Shown here: piece by piece, positions 9,036-17,527 of the stretch
Position numbering within the stretch: position 1 is the stretch's first letter
Layout of the letters: every line of letters starts with the position of its first letter
Source: Cellulomonas sp. Root485
GTDB lineage: Bacteria > Actinomycetota > Actinomycetes > Actinomycetales > Cellulomonadaceae
NCBI RefSeq assembly: GCF_001426705.1
Contig: NZ_LMFC01000002.1
Span: 228,559 to 292,558 of the forward strand
Reading direction: 5' to 3'
Length of the DNA stretch: 64,000 bases
The notes under the pieces: generated by a model
What the model was told of the DNA's origin: nothing
Databases searched by the model: none
Seen by the model: the letters and a program-made list of their open reading frames with translations, nothing else
Made by a program: the position numbers and the translations under genes

Positions 9036-10403
9036 GTGGCGGCGGTCGAGCAGGTCTACCGGTACGCCCGACCGTCGTCGGTCGGCGTCCTCGACGGGCT
9101 GCCCGACCTGTACCTGGCGACGAGCGGCGGCTCGGCGGAACCGAACCCGTACTTCTTCGACGGCACCCTGGGCCACGCCGAGCAGATGGCGGCCGCCCTG
9201 CTGGTGGTCGCCCGCGTCGCGCGGACCCGGTTCTACGTCCCGCCCGGCATGCTCGCCGCGGTCCTGCGCGCAGCCGACCCCGTGGTCACCAGCAACGGCG
9301 ACCGTCTGCGGTTCGAGAGCTTCTCGGCGTGCTGCGGGGTGCACGTCCGCCTGGACGCGCTACCCGGAGCGCTCGGCGGTCCGGCCCTGGCGACGGGGAC
9401 GACGAACGTCGACGTCAACCCGCCCATGCGGCAGGCGCTCGCGGGCGTGTCCGGCGACGACGCGCTGCACCTGTCCGTCGGCGAGGGCCTGACGGTGACG
9501 ACCGCGACCGGTTCGGTGACCGAGGAGAAGGTGCCGCTGCCCGAGCGCTGGCTGAAGGGCTTCGCGGAGGTTCAGGTGGCGGGCTCGACGATGGTGCCGG
9601 TCCTGGAGGTCGGCGCGGTGGAGGCCCGGCGGTTCGTGCAGGGCCTGCCGCGCACCGGGTCGGGTGCGCTGTGGGCCGTGCCGACCGGGCGGGCACTCCG
9701 GCTGACCAGCCGTCCGTCGGCGAACGCGGTGCCGGTGGCCGGCGCCCACCGGCTGCGGGTCCTCGAACCCCTGCTCCGGTTCGCGACGGGCCTGCGCGCC
9801 TACGCCCCGGCCGTCGCCGGACCGGCGCCGAGCATCTGGGAGCTCGTGCTCCACGACGCCCGGGTGTCCGTGACGCTCAGCCCCGAGGTCAGCCGCGGGT
9901 TCTCCGGCGAGGGCGGCGTGCTCCGCGACCTGGCCGACCCGTCGTCCGGTGCCGACGCGGACCTGGTCGCCGCGCTGCTCGCGTTCGAGCCACGGATCGA
10001 CGTCACGGCACTCTCCGTCGACGCTGCCCTCCCGCCCGAGCGCGTCCTGCGGGCCCTCGGCCGGCTCGGCGCGGCCGGCCGGGTCGGGTACGACGCCCAC
10101 GACGCCGGCTACTTCCACCGCGAGCTCCCCTACGACCCGGCGGTGCTCCAAGGCATGCACCCGCGGCTGGCCGACGCCCGCGCGCTGGTCGCCGCCGGCG
10201 CGGTCGTCGTCGACGGTGACGTCGCGCGCGTGCGCAGCGGGGATGTCGAGTACGTCGTGCGGACCACCGTCACCGGCACGCGCTGCACCTGCCCCTGGTA
10301 CGGCAAGCACCAGGACTCGCGCGGGCCGTGCAAGCACGCGCTCGCGGTGGAGCTCGTCACGAGCTCGCGACCGGCCCTGGGCGGCGGGGCCGGGTCACCG
10401 TGA
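9036..10403 (+). CDS. SWIM zinc-finger family protein
   Basis: The 455-residue cytoplasmic protein ends in a SWIM zinc finger near residues 410-433: RCTCPWYGKHQDSRGPCKHA supplies the CxC...CxH ligands. SWIM fingers bind DNA or protein partners. The upstream ~400 residues are a mixed fold without a motif I recognise. The start at GTG 9036 is selected by the -10 box just upstream and because the divergent DUF6493 gene begins at 8993. The 3' end overlaps the convergent membrane-protein gene by 47 bases. Function is unknown; the divergent DUF6493-like partner suggests that the two act together. Confidence 0.8.
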   Translation: MAAVEQVYRYARPSSVGVLDGLPDLYLATSGGSAEPNPYFFDGTLGHAEQMAAALLVVARVARTRFYVPPGMLAAVLRAADPVVTSNGDRLRFESFSACCGVHVRLDALPGALGGPALATGTTNVDVNPPMRQALAGVSGDDALHLSVGEGLTVTTATGSVTEEKVPLPERWLKGFAEVQVAGSTMVPVLEVGAVEARRFVQGLPRTGSGALWAVPTGRALRLTSRPSANAVPVAGAHRLRVLEPLLRFATGLRAYAPAVAGPAPSIWELVLHDARVSVTLSPEVSRGFSGEGGVLRDLADPSSGADADLVAALLAFEPRIDVTALSVDAALPPERVLRALGRLGAAGRVGYDAHDAGYFHRELPYDPAVLQGMHPRLADARALVAAGAVVVDGDVARVRSGDVEYVVRTTVTGTRCTCPWYGKHQDSRGPCKHALAVELVTSSRPALGGGAGSP

Positions 10404-10890
10404 GCATGAGCGCAGCCCACACCGCCGAGATGCCCGCACCGACGAGGAACCCGATGCCGACGGCCCGCGGCGGGGGGCCGCTGTCCTGGTTGCTGAACGC
10501 GAACGACGTCATCCCCCCGCCCGAGCAGGTGACCTCCCGGGTGGTCGGTGCGTAGATCGTGCCGACCAGGGTCACCACACCGAGCGTGGGGTCGTCGGCC
10601 GTGAGGTGATCGTCGGCCAGGTCGAGCGTCGCGGGGACCTCCTCCGGCGTGAGCCAGGTGCACGTGACAGCGCGGGGGTCCTGGACGTCCGCGCCCCAGA
10701 CCGCCAGCGTCCTGCCGCCGGCCTCTCCGCTGGCGCCGGCGGCGACGGGTGCGGACAGCGTAGGACTCGGAGGTGCGCTCGAGACGCGGAGCATGATCAG
10801 GCCGACCGTCCCGAACAGCACGACCCCGAACACAGCGAGGAACCCGGACGCGCGAGCAACTCGGCGGAGCAGCGTGCCCAGCTCGCTCAC
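10357..10890 (-). CDS. Small membrane protein of the prepilin-like operon, unknown function
   Basis: The 177-residue product has one transmembrane helix near residues 13-33 (ASGFLAVFGVVLFGTVGLIML), an exported middle domain with two cysteines (VTCTW and VTCSG) that could form a disulfide, and a second helix near 145-165 followed by a basic tail (RPRRPG). The GTG start overlaps the stop of the preceding lipoprotein gene (GTGA), so translation is coupled. It is the last gene of a three-gene minus-strand operon. I do not recognise the family; context suggests a cell-envelope role with the lipoprotein and the prepilin-like protein. Confidence 0.7.
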   Translation of the reverse strand: MSELGTLLRRVARASGFLAVFGVVLFGTVGLIMLRVSSAPPSPTLSAPVAAGASGEAGGRTLAVWGADVQDPRAVTCTWLTPEEVPATLDLADDHLTADDPTLGVVTLVGTIYAPTTREVTCSGGGMTSFAFSNQDSGPPPRAVGIGFLVGAGISAVWAALMLTVTRPRRPGPVASS

Positions 10891-11459
10891 GACGAGATCT
10901 CGACGGACTGCAGGATCGTGTCCAGAGGGGTGTCGTCGAACGTGTCGCGCGGGCCGATCGCCTTGACGATGATCTGCTCGCCGGACTCGAGGTCCGCGAC
11001 GAGCCACCGCGACCGCAGCTCAGCCGTGGTGCCGTCGCTGCGCTGGACGTCGCTGACGAACGTCACGGTGGCGACCGAGGAGGCCCCGGCAAGCTCGCCG
11101 CCACCGGTCTCCACGTCGTCGGCCCCCGTCGTCGCCTTCTCGCCGAGCATCAGCGCTCCAGCCTCCGCGGCCGCGTCACGGGTCGGCGAGCTCTGCACGG
11201 TCACCAGGACCCCGGCGCGCACGCGCTCGTCGTTCTCGGGTGCGGTGATCGCGACCGTCTCGTCGGTGTCCGAACCCGGGTACAGGTCCGCCCCGGCCGA
11301 CTGCTCCCACTCCGCCGGGACGTGGAAGGTCGCCGGGCCGACCGCGACGGACTGCCACGACGGGTCGATGCTCGGTCCGGCAGCGGGCGCGTCGGCCGCG
11401 CACGCGCTCAGGCCGAGCGTGGCCGTGGCCACGAGCGCGCCCCATCGGGTGTACCTCAT
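10887..11459 (-). CDS. Secreted lipoprotein, unknown function
   Basis: The 190-residue product has a lipoprotein signal ending in the lipobox LSAC (cysteine near residue 20), so it should be attached to the outer face of the membrane. The mature part has the look of small LpqN/PsbP-like domains: a TFHVPAEWEQ opening, a VLVTVQSS strand and a C-terminal LDTILQSVEIS segment. The ATG at 11459 is preferred because it starts the signal peptide directly and has AGAGG seven bases upstream. It is the middle gene of the operon, 56 bases behind the prepilin-like gene and overlapping the membrane-protein gene. The role is unknown. Confidence 0.75.
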   Translation of the reverse strand: MRYTRWGALVATATLGLSACAADAPAAGPSIDPSWQSVAVGPATFHVPAEWEQSAGADLYPGSDTDETVAITAPENDERVRAGVLVTVQSSPTRDAAAEAGALMLGEKATTGADDVETGGGELAGASSVATVTFVSDVQRSDGTTAELRSRWLVADLESGEQIIVKAIGPRDTFDDTPLDTILQSVEISS

Positions 11460-11515
11460 GTGGTGCCTCTCTGGTGCGGCCGCGTCGCGCGGCCGGGATG
11501 CAGGGGTGGGACGGA

Positions 11516-12919
11516 TCATTGCGCCAGGCAGCCGGAACGCTCGACCATGCCGGCGCCATCCCAGTAGGAGTATCCCGTGGCATGGCGGGTGGTCGCCGTG
11601 TAGTCACCGGAGATGCCGACCTTGACCAATGCCTCGACGTCCACGTTGCCCCCGTTGGTCGAGGCGTCGATCGCGTAGTCCTGGCTCCATGTGTAGCCCT
11701 CGTCCTTCGCGGTCTGCTGGAAGTCCGACCACGTCTCGCCGTAGTTCAGCGTGCTGACGTCGAAGGCGCCGACCTCCTGGGTGACGCCGGGCACCTCGAT
11801 CCCGAGGCCGAGCGCGAGCTTCGCCGCGGTGACCCGCTGGCCCTGCGTGTCGAGGGGCACCTGCCAGGTGGTCTGGCGGTAGTCCACGTAGTCCAGCGGG
11901 TCGTCCGCCCCGTTGTTGGTCGACGACGTGTCGGCGTAGCCCGATCCGAGGGTGACGAGCCGCATGGCGGTGGCGACCCCCTCGGCGTCGCGGTCCACCT
12001 CGACCGTCACCGCGCCGCCGTAGGACGCGACGGCGGACGCGAACTCGGTCCACTCGTCACCCACGGTTCCCGACGCGCGGACGACGCCGGCCGAGCTGGC
12101 CGTGAACACGTCCGTCGTCCGGCCGTCGCGGTACTGCGTCTGGCCCTCGTAGATCCCCGCCTCGACGGTGCCGCTGGCGTCCCAGTCGATCAGCGTGGCG
12201 AACGCCTCGCCGGACGCGCTGACGCCGACCTTCACGAACGTCGACTCGGCGTCGAGCTGCTCCAGGTCCGACGCGCCGGTCACCCAGTCGGCGAAGTCGC
12301 GGCCGATCCAGTGGTCGCCGACCATGTTGTCCTTCACGTCGTCGCTGTCGGCCGCGTGCAGGATGTTCCACGCCTCCTCGTCGCTCGACGCGTAGAAGAC
12401 GTCGCCGAACTTGAGCTGGTCCGTCACCGAGCCACCGATGCCGATAGCGGCGCCGTACCTGTTGTCGTTGACGATCGCCGTGGCGTCGAAGCCGAGGCCA
12501 CCCTCGATCCCCGCGCCGACGGCCCCGGTGCGTGTGAGCCGGTGCCGGCCGTCGCCGAGCGACTCGACGAACCACGTCTTGCCGCCTTCGAGCTGGACGC
12601 CGAACGCCAGTGACCCCTGCCACGAGCCACCGTCACCCGAGATGACGCAGGGCGGCGGCGGGACGTAGTCCTCGGCAGCACGCGAGGGCCCGCTCGTGCA
12701 CTCGCCGCCGCCGAGGCTCGTGAGCTCGCACAGCGCCGTCGCCACCTTGTCGCCGAGCGAGAAGCGGGTGAGCCCGGCGACGAGCGCGACCACCAGGAGC
12801 GCGACCGCCGCCACGATGCCGACGTACTCGAGGGTGCCGGCGCCGGCATCGGGTCCGCCCGCTGACCGGCGTGAAGACTTCTGGGACGGGTGGCGATCGT
12901 CGTCAGCCCTGCGGTGCAC
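11516..12919 (-). CDS. Large surface protein with a Flp/TadE-like prepilin N-terminus
   Basis: The 467-residue protein starts with a short basic leader and then DAGAGTLEYVGIVAAVALLV. With Gly26 as the -1 residue, Glu31 is +5 and Tyr32 is +6, as in Flp-type prepilins cut by a prepilin peptidase, and a hydrophobic helix follows (about 33-50). Unlike true Flp pilins (50-70 residues) it carries ~400 further residues, rich in Gly, Asp and aromatics, that would lie outside the cell. A few cysteines (CELTS, GECTS, PPCVIS, SGCLAQ) could form disulfides. I do not recognise the extracellular domain. The GTG start has AGGGA upstream. It heads an operon with a lipoprotein and a membrane protein; no tad secretion genes are nearby. 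Confidence 0.65.
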   Translation of the reverse strand: MHRRADDDRHPSQKSSRRSAGGPDAGAGTLEYVGIVAAVALLVVALVAGLTRFSLGDKVATALCELTSLGGGECTSGPSRAAEDYVPPPPCVISGDGGSWQGSLAFGVQLEGGKTWFVESLGDGRHRLTRTGAVGAGIEGGLGFDATAIVNDNRYGAAIGIGGSVTDQLKFGDVFYASSDEEAWNILHAADSDDVKDNMVGDHWIGRDFADWVTGASDLEQLDAESTFVKVGVSASGEAFATLIDWDASGTVEAGIYEGQTQYRDGRTTDVFTASSAGVVRASGTVGDEWTEFASAVASYGGAVTVEVDRDAEGVATAMRLVTLGSGYADTSSTNNGADDPLDYVDYRQTTWQVPLDTQGQRVTAAKLALGLGIEVPGVTQEVGAFDVSTLNYGETWSDFQQTAKDEGYTWSQDYAIDASTNGGNVDVEALVKVGISGDYTATTRHATGYSYWDGAGMVERSGCLAQ

Positions 12920-13020
12920 GTGGTCCCTGTCGTCGGTCCGGTTCGTCTGCCCGCTCAGGGTAGGGGCGCCGTTGCGCGCGGGTGGCGGTTTCGGCGGCCA
13001 GTTCGGTCACAGGGTGACGG

Positions 13021-13449
13021 TCACGCGGTGGCGGTCACCCAGCGAAGTCGGGGGAAGCGAGCGAAGTCGCGGTCCTGCGACACCCAGGTCGCCCCGTGCT
13101 CGATGGCGACGGCCGCGTGCTGCGCGTCGGCGACCAGGTTCCCTCGGGCGTCGGCCGACCGGCACAGCTCCGCGACGAGGTCCCAGTGACGAGGGCCGGG
13201 CGCCACCCGCGAGACGTTCGGATGCGCGCGGAGCGAGTCGATCAGGTCGAGCGCGTCCGCGAGAGGCGTGGGCTGCGCGAACACCCGGGGGTGGGTCAGT
13301 ACGCGCAGCGTGCCTCCGAGGACCGCGTCCGTGAGCCCGAGGGTCTCCGGTCCGTCGACCGTCCGTTCGACCCAACCCCGGAGCTCGAGGTGCTGGGAGG
13401 CGTCGCGCCGGAACGCGCCGACCAGCACGTTCACGTCCGGGAGGATCAC
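13021..13449 (-). CDS. vapC: VapC-type PIN-domain toxin
   Basis: The 142-residue ribonuclease begins MILPDVNVLVGAFR with the first PIN aspartate in PDVN. It has further acidic ligands around LVADAQHAAVAIEHG and SQDRDFARFP near the C-terminus, so all parts of the metal site appear intact. VapC toxins cut specific tRNA or rRNA sites when released from VapB. The GTG start overlaps the stop of the antitoxin gene (GTGA), which couples their translation. This is a complete pair, unlike the PIN fragment near 0.8 kb. Confidence 0.88.
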   Translation of the reverse strand: MILPDVNVLVGAFRRDASQHLELRGWVERTVDGPETLGLTDAVLGGTLRVLTHPRVFAQPTPLADALDLIDSLRAHPNVSRVAPGPRHWDLVAELCRSADARGNLVADAQHAAVAIEHGATWVSQDRDFARFPRLRWVTATA

Positions 13450-13688
13450 CGGCCCTCCATCACGTCGAGCAGCGCCGACGAGTCCTGCAGGTCCACGCCG
13501 GGGAGCAGGCCACCCTCCCCGACCGGCCGCAGGACGAACGGAGCGCGCTCGGCCGGGACGGTCGCCCGCCGTCGCAGGGCCTCCCGCAGAGCGTCCTCGA
13601 CGAACGACGTCATGGTCTCGCCGGACTCGGCGGCCGTCGTCTTGACCGCACGGTAGAGGTCGTCGGGAAGGAGCAAGGTGGTGCGCAT
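13446..13688 (-). CDS. vapB: VapB-type ribbon-helix-helix antitoxin
   Basis: The 80-residue protein opens with MRTTLLLPDDLYRAVKTTAA, a typical ribbon-helix-helix DNA-binding strand and helix, and ends in a VapC-wrapping tail (LLPGVDLQDSSALLDV). It should neutralise the adjacent PIN toxin and repress its own promoter. The ATG at 13688 is chosen because the RHH strand starts there; a second in-frame ATG at 13700 adds MLIC. Just upstream, GATATGC occurs twice (13707-13713 and 13715-13721) and GCATA/TATGC forms an inverted repeat, plausible operator sequence. Confidence 0.85.
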   Translation of the reverse strand: MRTTLLLPDDLYRAVKTTAAESGETMTSFVEDALREALRRRATVPAERAPFVLRPVGEGGLLPGVDLQDSSALLDVMEGR

Positions 13689-13721
13689 GCAGATCAGCAT
13701 ACGCGCGATATGCGGATATGC

Positions 13722-15011
13722 CTAGCCGACCGGTGTCGGCATCCGCATCGCGCGCGCGACGCGGTCGAGGATCGCGTCCAGCACGGCTCCGCGGTCGAAC
13801 TGCAGGGCGTGCAGACGGGCACGCGTCTCCCAGCCGGCGCGCTCGTCGGGGGACATCGCGAGGATGCGGTCCAGCGACGCGGCGATCGCCGCCGGGGACT
13901 CGACCGGGACGATCAGCGCGCAGTCGCCGACGGCCTCACCGATGCCGCCGGTGTCCGTGGTGATGATCGGTCCGCCGCCGGCGAGCATCTTCTCGGCCAG
14001 CGCGATGCCGAACGTCTCGACGAACTCCGGCCGCGGCTTGCTCGGCAGCACGTACGCGGCGGACGCAGCCATGAGGTGGGCCTTCTCGTCGTCGTCGACG
14101 TCGTCGAAGAACACGATCCGGTCGGCGGCCGACGACGCGGCGGCAAGCTCCTGCAGGCGACCGGCGTCGGGACCGTTGCCAGCGATGACCAGCTGGAGGT
14201 CGTCGGAGGCACGGCTCTGCGCGAAGCCCGCGATGAGGTCGTCGACGCCCTTGGCGTGCGCGAGCCGGGAGAGGAACAGGACGTAGCCGTCGGCGGTCAG
14301 GCCGCGGGAGGCGAGCACACGCTCGCTCTCGGCGGCGTCGAGGTCCAGGTACGAGCCGACGTCGATCGCCGGGTAGGAGACCGTGACGCGCTCGCGGCAC
14401 TGGGCGGCGAACGTGGTGCCGTGCTTGGCGTCGATGGCGGCGGCCTCGGCGATGATCAGCTCGCGCGTGTAGTCGCTGACCGCGAGGCACACGTCGTGCT
14501 CGAGGTAGCTCGACAGCACGTGCGCCGCGGCCCCGAACTCGTCCTTCTCGACGCAGGCACGGACCACGTTGGTGACGTCGGAGCCGACGGCCTCCGCCAC
14601 GGTCGTGACGTTCACAGGCAGACCGGTCCGGCGCGCGACGTGCACGGCGTCGGCGACGGCGAGCGAGTGCGGGCTCAGGTACAGCGACATCGCGACCGTC
14701 GGGACGCCATCCGTGAACAGCTCCACGAGCCGGCCGACGATCCCCGCGAGCCAGCGCCCGTCGGGAACCTTGTAGTCGCCCACCGGCTCAGGTCGCTCGA
14801 CGGTGATCCCCGGCGAGTACGGCAGCACACCGTCCAGCGGCTTGAGGGGCAGGCCCGTCGCCTGCAGCCGGTCGATGGGCCACGTGACGATGCGGACGTC
14901 GTCGAAACCCCGCTGCAGGGCAGCCTCGGCGAGGTTGCGGGCCTCTCCCGAGTGACCGCAGATGACCGGGTCGGCGCGGACGACGATGACGAGACGGCGG
15001 TTCGGGAACAC
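13722..15011 (-). CDS. GT4-type glycosyltransferase
   Basis: This 429-residue cytoplasmic enzyme has the GT-B layout: an N-terminal acceptor domain containing a GHSGEARNLAEAAL loop and a C-terminal nucleotide-sugar domain with VLFLSRLAHAKGVDDLIAGF and the EX7E-type region PEFVETFGIALAEKMLAGG. It should transfer a sugar from a nucleotide donor, retaining configuration. The GTG at 15011 has AGGAG six bases upstream. It follows the GH92 mannosidase gene by 13 bases, so both are probably one transcript. Pairing with an alpha-mannosidase suggests a mannose-containing glycan, but donor and acceptor cannot be read from the sequence. Confidence 0.82.
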   Translation of the reverse strand: MFPNRRLVIVVRADPVICGHSGEARNLAEAALQRGFDDVRIVTWPIDRLQATGLPLKPLDGVLPYSPGITVERPEPVGDYKVPDGRWLAGIVGRLVELFTDGVPTVAMSLYLSPHSLAVADAVHVARRTGLPVNVTTVAEAVGSDVTNVVRACVEKDEFGAAAHVLSSYLEHDVCLAVSDYTRELIIAEAAAIDAKHGTTFAAQCRERVTVSYPAIDVGSYLDLDAAESERVLASRGLTADGYVLFLSRLAHAKGVDDLIAGFAQSRASDDLQLVIAGNGPDAGRLQELAAASSAADRIVFFDDVDDDEKAHLMAASAAYVLPSKPRPEFVETFGIALAEKMLAGGGPIITTDTGGIGEAVGDCALIVPVESPAAIAASLDRILAMSPDERAGWETRARLHALQFDRGAVLDAILDRVARAMRMPTPVG

Positions 15012-15024
15012 GGCGACTCCTGGG

Positions 15025-17244
15025 TCAGCGCCGCAACGCGGCGGTCGGAGGATGGGTGCTGACGGACGGCGGCCGGACGGTGGTGCCCCAGTCGCTCGGC
15101 GTCGGACCGAGCTCCAGGTGCAGGCGTCCGCCTCGATGGAGCTCCGTTCCGGTGAGCCACGTGCGCTCGAGCCGAACGCCGTCGAGGTGCACGGAATGTA
15201 CATACTGCGTGGGCCCGTCGGGGGTCGGTTCGACGAATCCGGTGGTCTCGATCGTGAGGTTCCGGTCGCCGACGTCGATGCTCGACTCCCGCCACGCGGG
15301 GGCGCTGATGAGGAACAGGTTCTGGCCCGCGACCGGGAAGAGCCCGAGCGACGCCCACACGAACCACGACGAGAGCCCGCCGGAGTCGTCGTTGCCCGGC
15401 AGGCCGCCGCGGCCGGTGCCGAACTGGTTCTGCACGATGGCCTGCACCACCTCGGCGGTCCGGTCCGGGCGGCCGGCGTAGTGGTACGACCACGGCGCCT
15501 CCATGTCCGGCTCGTTGTTCAGGCCCTCGAACCGGTTGAGCGCGTACCCCGCGGCCATCTCCTCGATCGCCGGCCGGAGCCCCGGCTGGGTGACGGCGGG
15601 CGCGCCGAACCCGAAGAACTGGTCGAGCTGCGCGACGAACGCGTCGTCGCCACCCGAGAGCTTGATGCGCGCCGCCATGTCGTGCAGCAGCCGGAACGAG
15701 TAGTTCCAGCGCCCACCCTCGTAGTAGGTGGAGTCCTGCAGCAGACCGGTCTCCTCGTCGAATGCGTTGATCCACCGCGCCGCCAGGGGCGTGAACTGCT
15801 CGACGAGCGCCGGGTCACCGACGTGTGCCGCGATCTGCGACGTGCACCAGTACCCGAACGCCAGGTCCAGGGTGTGGCTGATCGGGTGCACCTTGCCGCG
15901 CAGCAGGAAGTCCTCGCCGTACGTCCGACGCAGGTCGTTGTGCATGTGCACCAGCGCCCAGTCCCAGTCCATGCCCGGCAGCCCGAGCTGGCAGAGGTCG
16001 GCCAGGAACGTGTGCGCCAGCGCGGACGCCTGCCGGCTGAACTGGTCGGCGCCACGGGCCATCCGGTACCCGATGGGGAGGTTCCCCTCCTCCTCCGAGA
16101 TGTACAGCAGCGCGTTCGCCAGCTCGACGGCCTTGTCCGGCATGAGCGTCGTCAGCAGCGGCAGCTGCGTCCGGTAGATGTCCCACATGGTCGCGAGGTC
16201 GAACGCGAACGGCCCGTCCGCCGGCCAGAACGGCGACTCGTCCGGCGCCAGGCACGGCTTGATCAGCGAGTGGTACAGCGCCGTCGAGAAGACCGTCTGC
16301 TTGTCCTTCGACGAGGTGTCGACCCGGATCTTGCCGAGCGCCTCCTGCCAGGTCGTCGCGGTCGCCGCCCGGCGTTCCGCAAAGCTCGACGGCCCCGGCC
16401 CGCACTCCTTCTCGAGGTTCTCCCGCGCCTGGTCGACCCCCCGCAGGGAGAACCCGAACCGCAGCTCCACCACCTGCCCGGGTTCCGACGGCCCCGCCCA
16501 CATCAGCCCGAACGGCCGCAGCGTCGTCGGCCGGATCCGGTCGAAGTCCAGCCGCGTGCCGCCCGGCATGAGCCGACGGTCGTACCAGAGCAGCTGGCGC
16601 CACCGCGGGTCGTCGCACTCCACATGGATCGCCAGCGGAGCACCCTCGACCACGATCTCGCCCTGTGCGATCCCCGGGCTGATCGAGTGCAGGTGCGCCC
16701 GCAGCGGCACCGTACGCCCGTGCGGGATCGACAGCCCGCCCAGCGAGAAGTCGATGACCAGCCGCGCGTCCCGGTGCGCCGGGAACGTGTACCGGTGCAC
16801 GGCGCTCTTCGGTCCGACCGTGATCTCCGCCCGGATGCCCGACTCCAGCGTCGCCGTGTAGTAGCCCGGCTCGGCGCTCTCGTCGACGACGTCCCACAGC
16901 TGACCCAGGTCATCCAGCGGCTGCAGCATCGGCGTCACGCGGAAGTAGTTGTAGTACTTGCGGATCGCGCCCGTGCCCGACTGCTGGAAGTGCGTGAAGC
17001 CGCTGGCCACCTGCCGGTCGTACAGCTCCGTCGGGAGACCTTCCGTGCCCAGGTCGTACCGTCCGTAGCCCGTCGGGTACGCGCCGCTGTACGCGCACGC
17101 GCTGACCATGCCCAACGGGTACGTCGCACCCGGGTGCGTGTTGCCGACCTGCGGCTTCGGCCACCACCACGTCTTCGCGAGGTCGTTCTGCGGCGCCAGG
17201 CTCGTGGCCTCCGTGCCGATGAAAGGGTCGACGCGCTCGAACAT
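15025..17244 (-). CDS. GH92 alpha-mannosidase, no signal peptide
   Basis: The 739-residue glycosidase is of the calcium-dependent, inverting GH92 family that removes alpha-mannose. It contains the family hallmarks: NTHPGATYPLGMVSA at the N-terminus, LNNEPDMEAPWSYHYAG with the general-acid glutamate, and GLPGNDDSGGLSSWFVW with the base aspartates. The ATG at 17244 has GAGGAG seven bases upstream. No signal peptide or lipobox is visible, so it may act inside the cell on imported oligosaccharides. That is unusual, since many GH92 enzymes are secreted. It leads the GH92-glycosyltransferase operon and is divergent from the methyltransferase gene. Confidence 0.93.
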   Translation of the reverse strand: MFERVDPFIGTEATSLAPQNDLAKTWWWPKPQVGNTHPGATYPLGMVSACAYSGAYPTGYGRYDLGTEGLPTELYDRQVASGFTHFQQSGTGAIRKYYNYFRVTPMLQPLDDLGQLWDVVDESAEPGYYTATLESGIRAEITVGPKSAVHRYTFPAHRDARLVIDFSLGGLSIPHGRTVPLRAHLHSISPGIAQGEIVVEGAPLAIHVECDDPRWRQLLWYDRRLMPGGTRLDFDRIRPTTLRPFGLMWAGPSEPGQVVELRFGFSLRGVDQARENLEKECGPGPSSFAERRAATATTWQEALGKIRVDTSSKDKQTVFSTALYHSLIKPCLAPDESPFWPADGPFAFDLATMWDIYRTQLPLLTTLMPDKAVELANALLYISEEEGNLPIGYRMARGADQFSRQASALAHTFLADLCQLGLPGMDWDWALVHMHNDLRRTYGEDFLLRGKVHPISHTLDLAFGYWCTSQIAAHVGDPALVEQFTPLAARWINAFDEETGLLQDSTYYEGGRWNYSFRLLHDMAARIKLSGGDDAFVAQLDQFFGFGAPAVTQPGLRPAIEEMAAGYALNRFEGLNNEPDMEAPWSYHYAGRPDRTAEVVQAIVQNQFGTGRGGLPGNDDSGGLSSWFVWASLGLFPVAGQNLFLISAPAWRESSIDVGDRNLTIETTGFVEPTPDGPTQYVHSVHLDGVRLERTWLTGTELHRGGRLHLELGPTPSDWGTTVRPPSVSTHPPTAALRR

Positions 17245-17527
17245 CCGCCGCTCCTCGCGCACCTCGTCGGGACGACAGGGTCGCGTGCGGGCGACGCCTG
17301 CGTCTATGCCTCGTTGGGGGGACGGTACGTCGGGAGTGTTGCGGGGGGGTTTCGGAGTCGGACTGCAACCCAGCGTGTCGACGGAGCTCGAACATCCGTA
17401 CGACACGCCGGTGCCCGGTCGTTGCCGAACGTTGACTCAGCTGCCAAGCTTAGGTCGAGCCCGGACTACTATCCGAGCGCGGCGCGTGCCAGTACCCCGA
17501 ACGCATCCTGAGAGACAGGCCGATGAA

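Noticed and set aside
17245..17527. A promoter for dcm with TTGACT (17432-17437) as -35
   Set aside because: No TANNNT box lies 16-19 bases downstream; TAGGTC is at 13 and TACTAT at 29. The gap holds no gene, and no promoter could be assigned with confidence.
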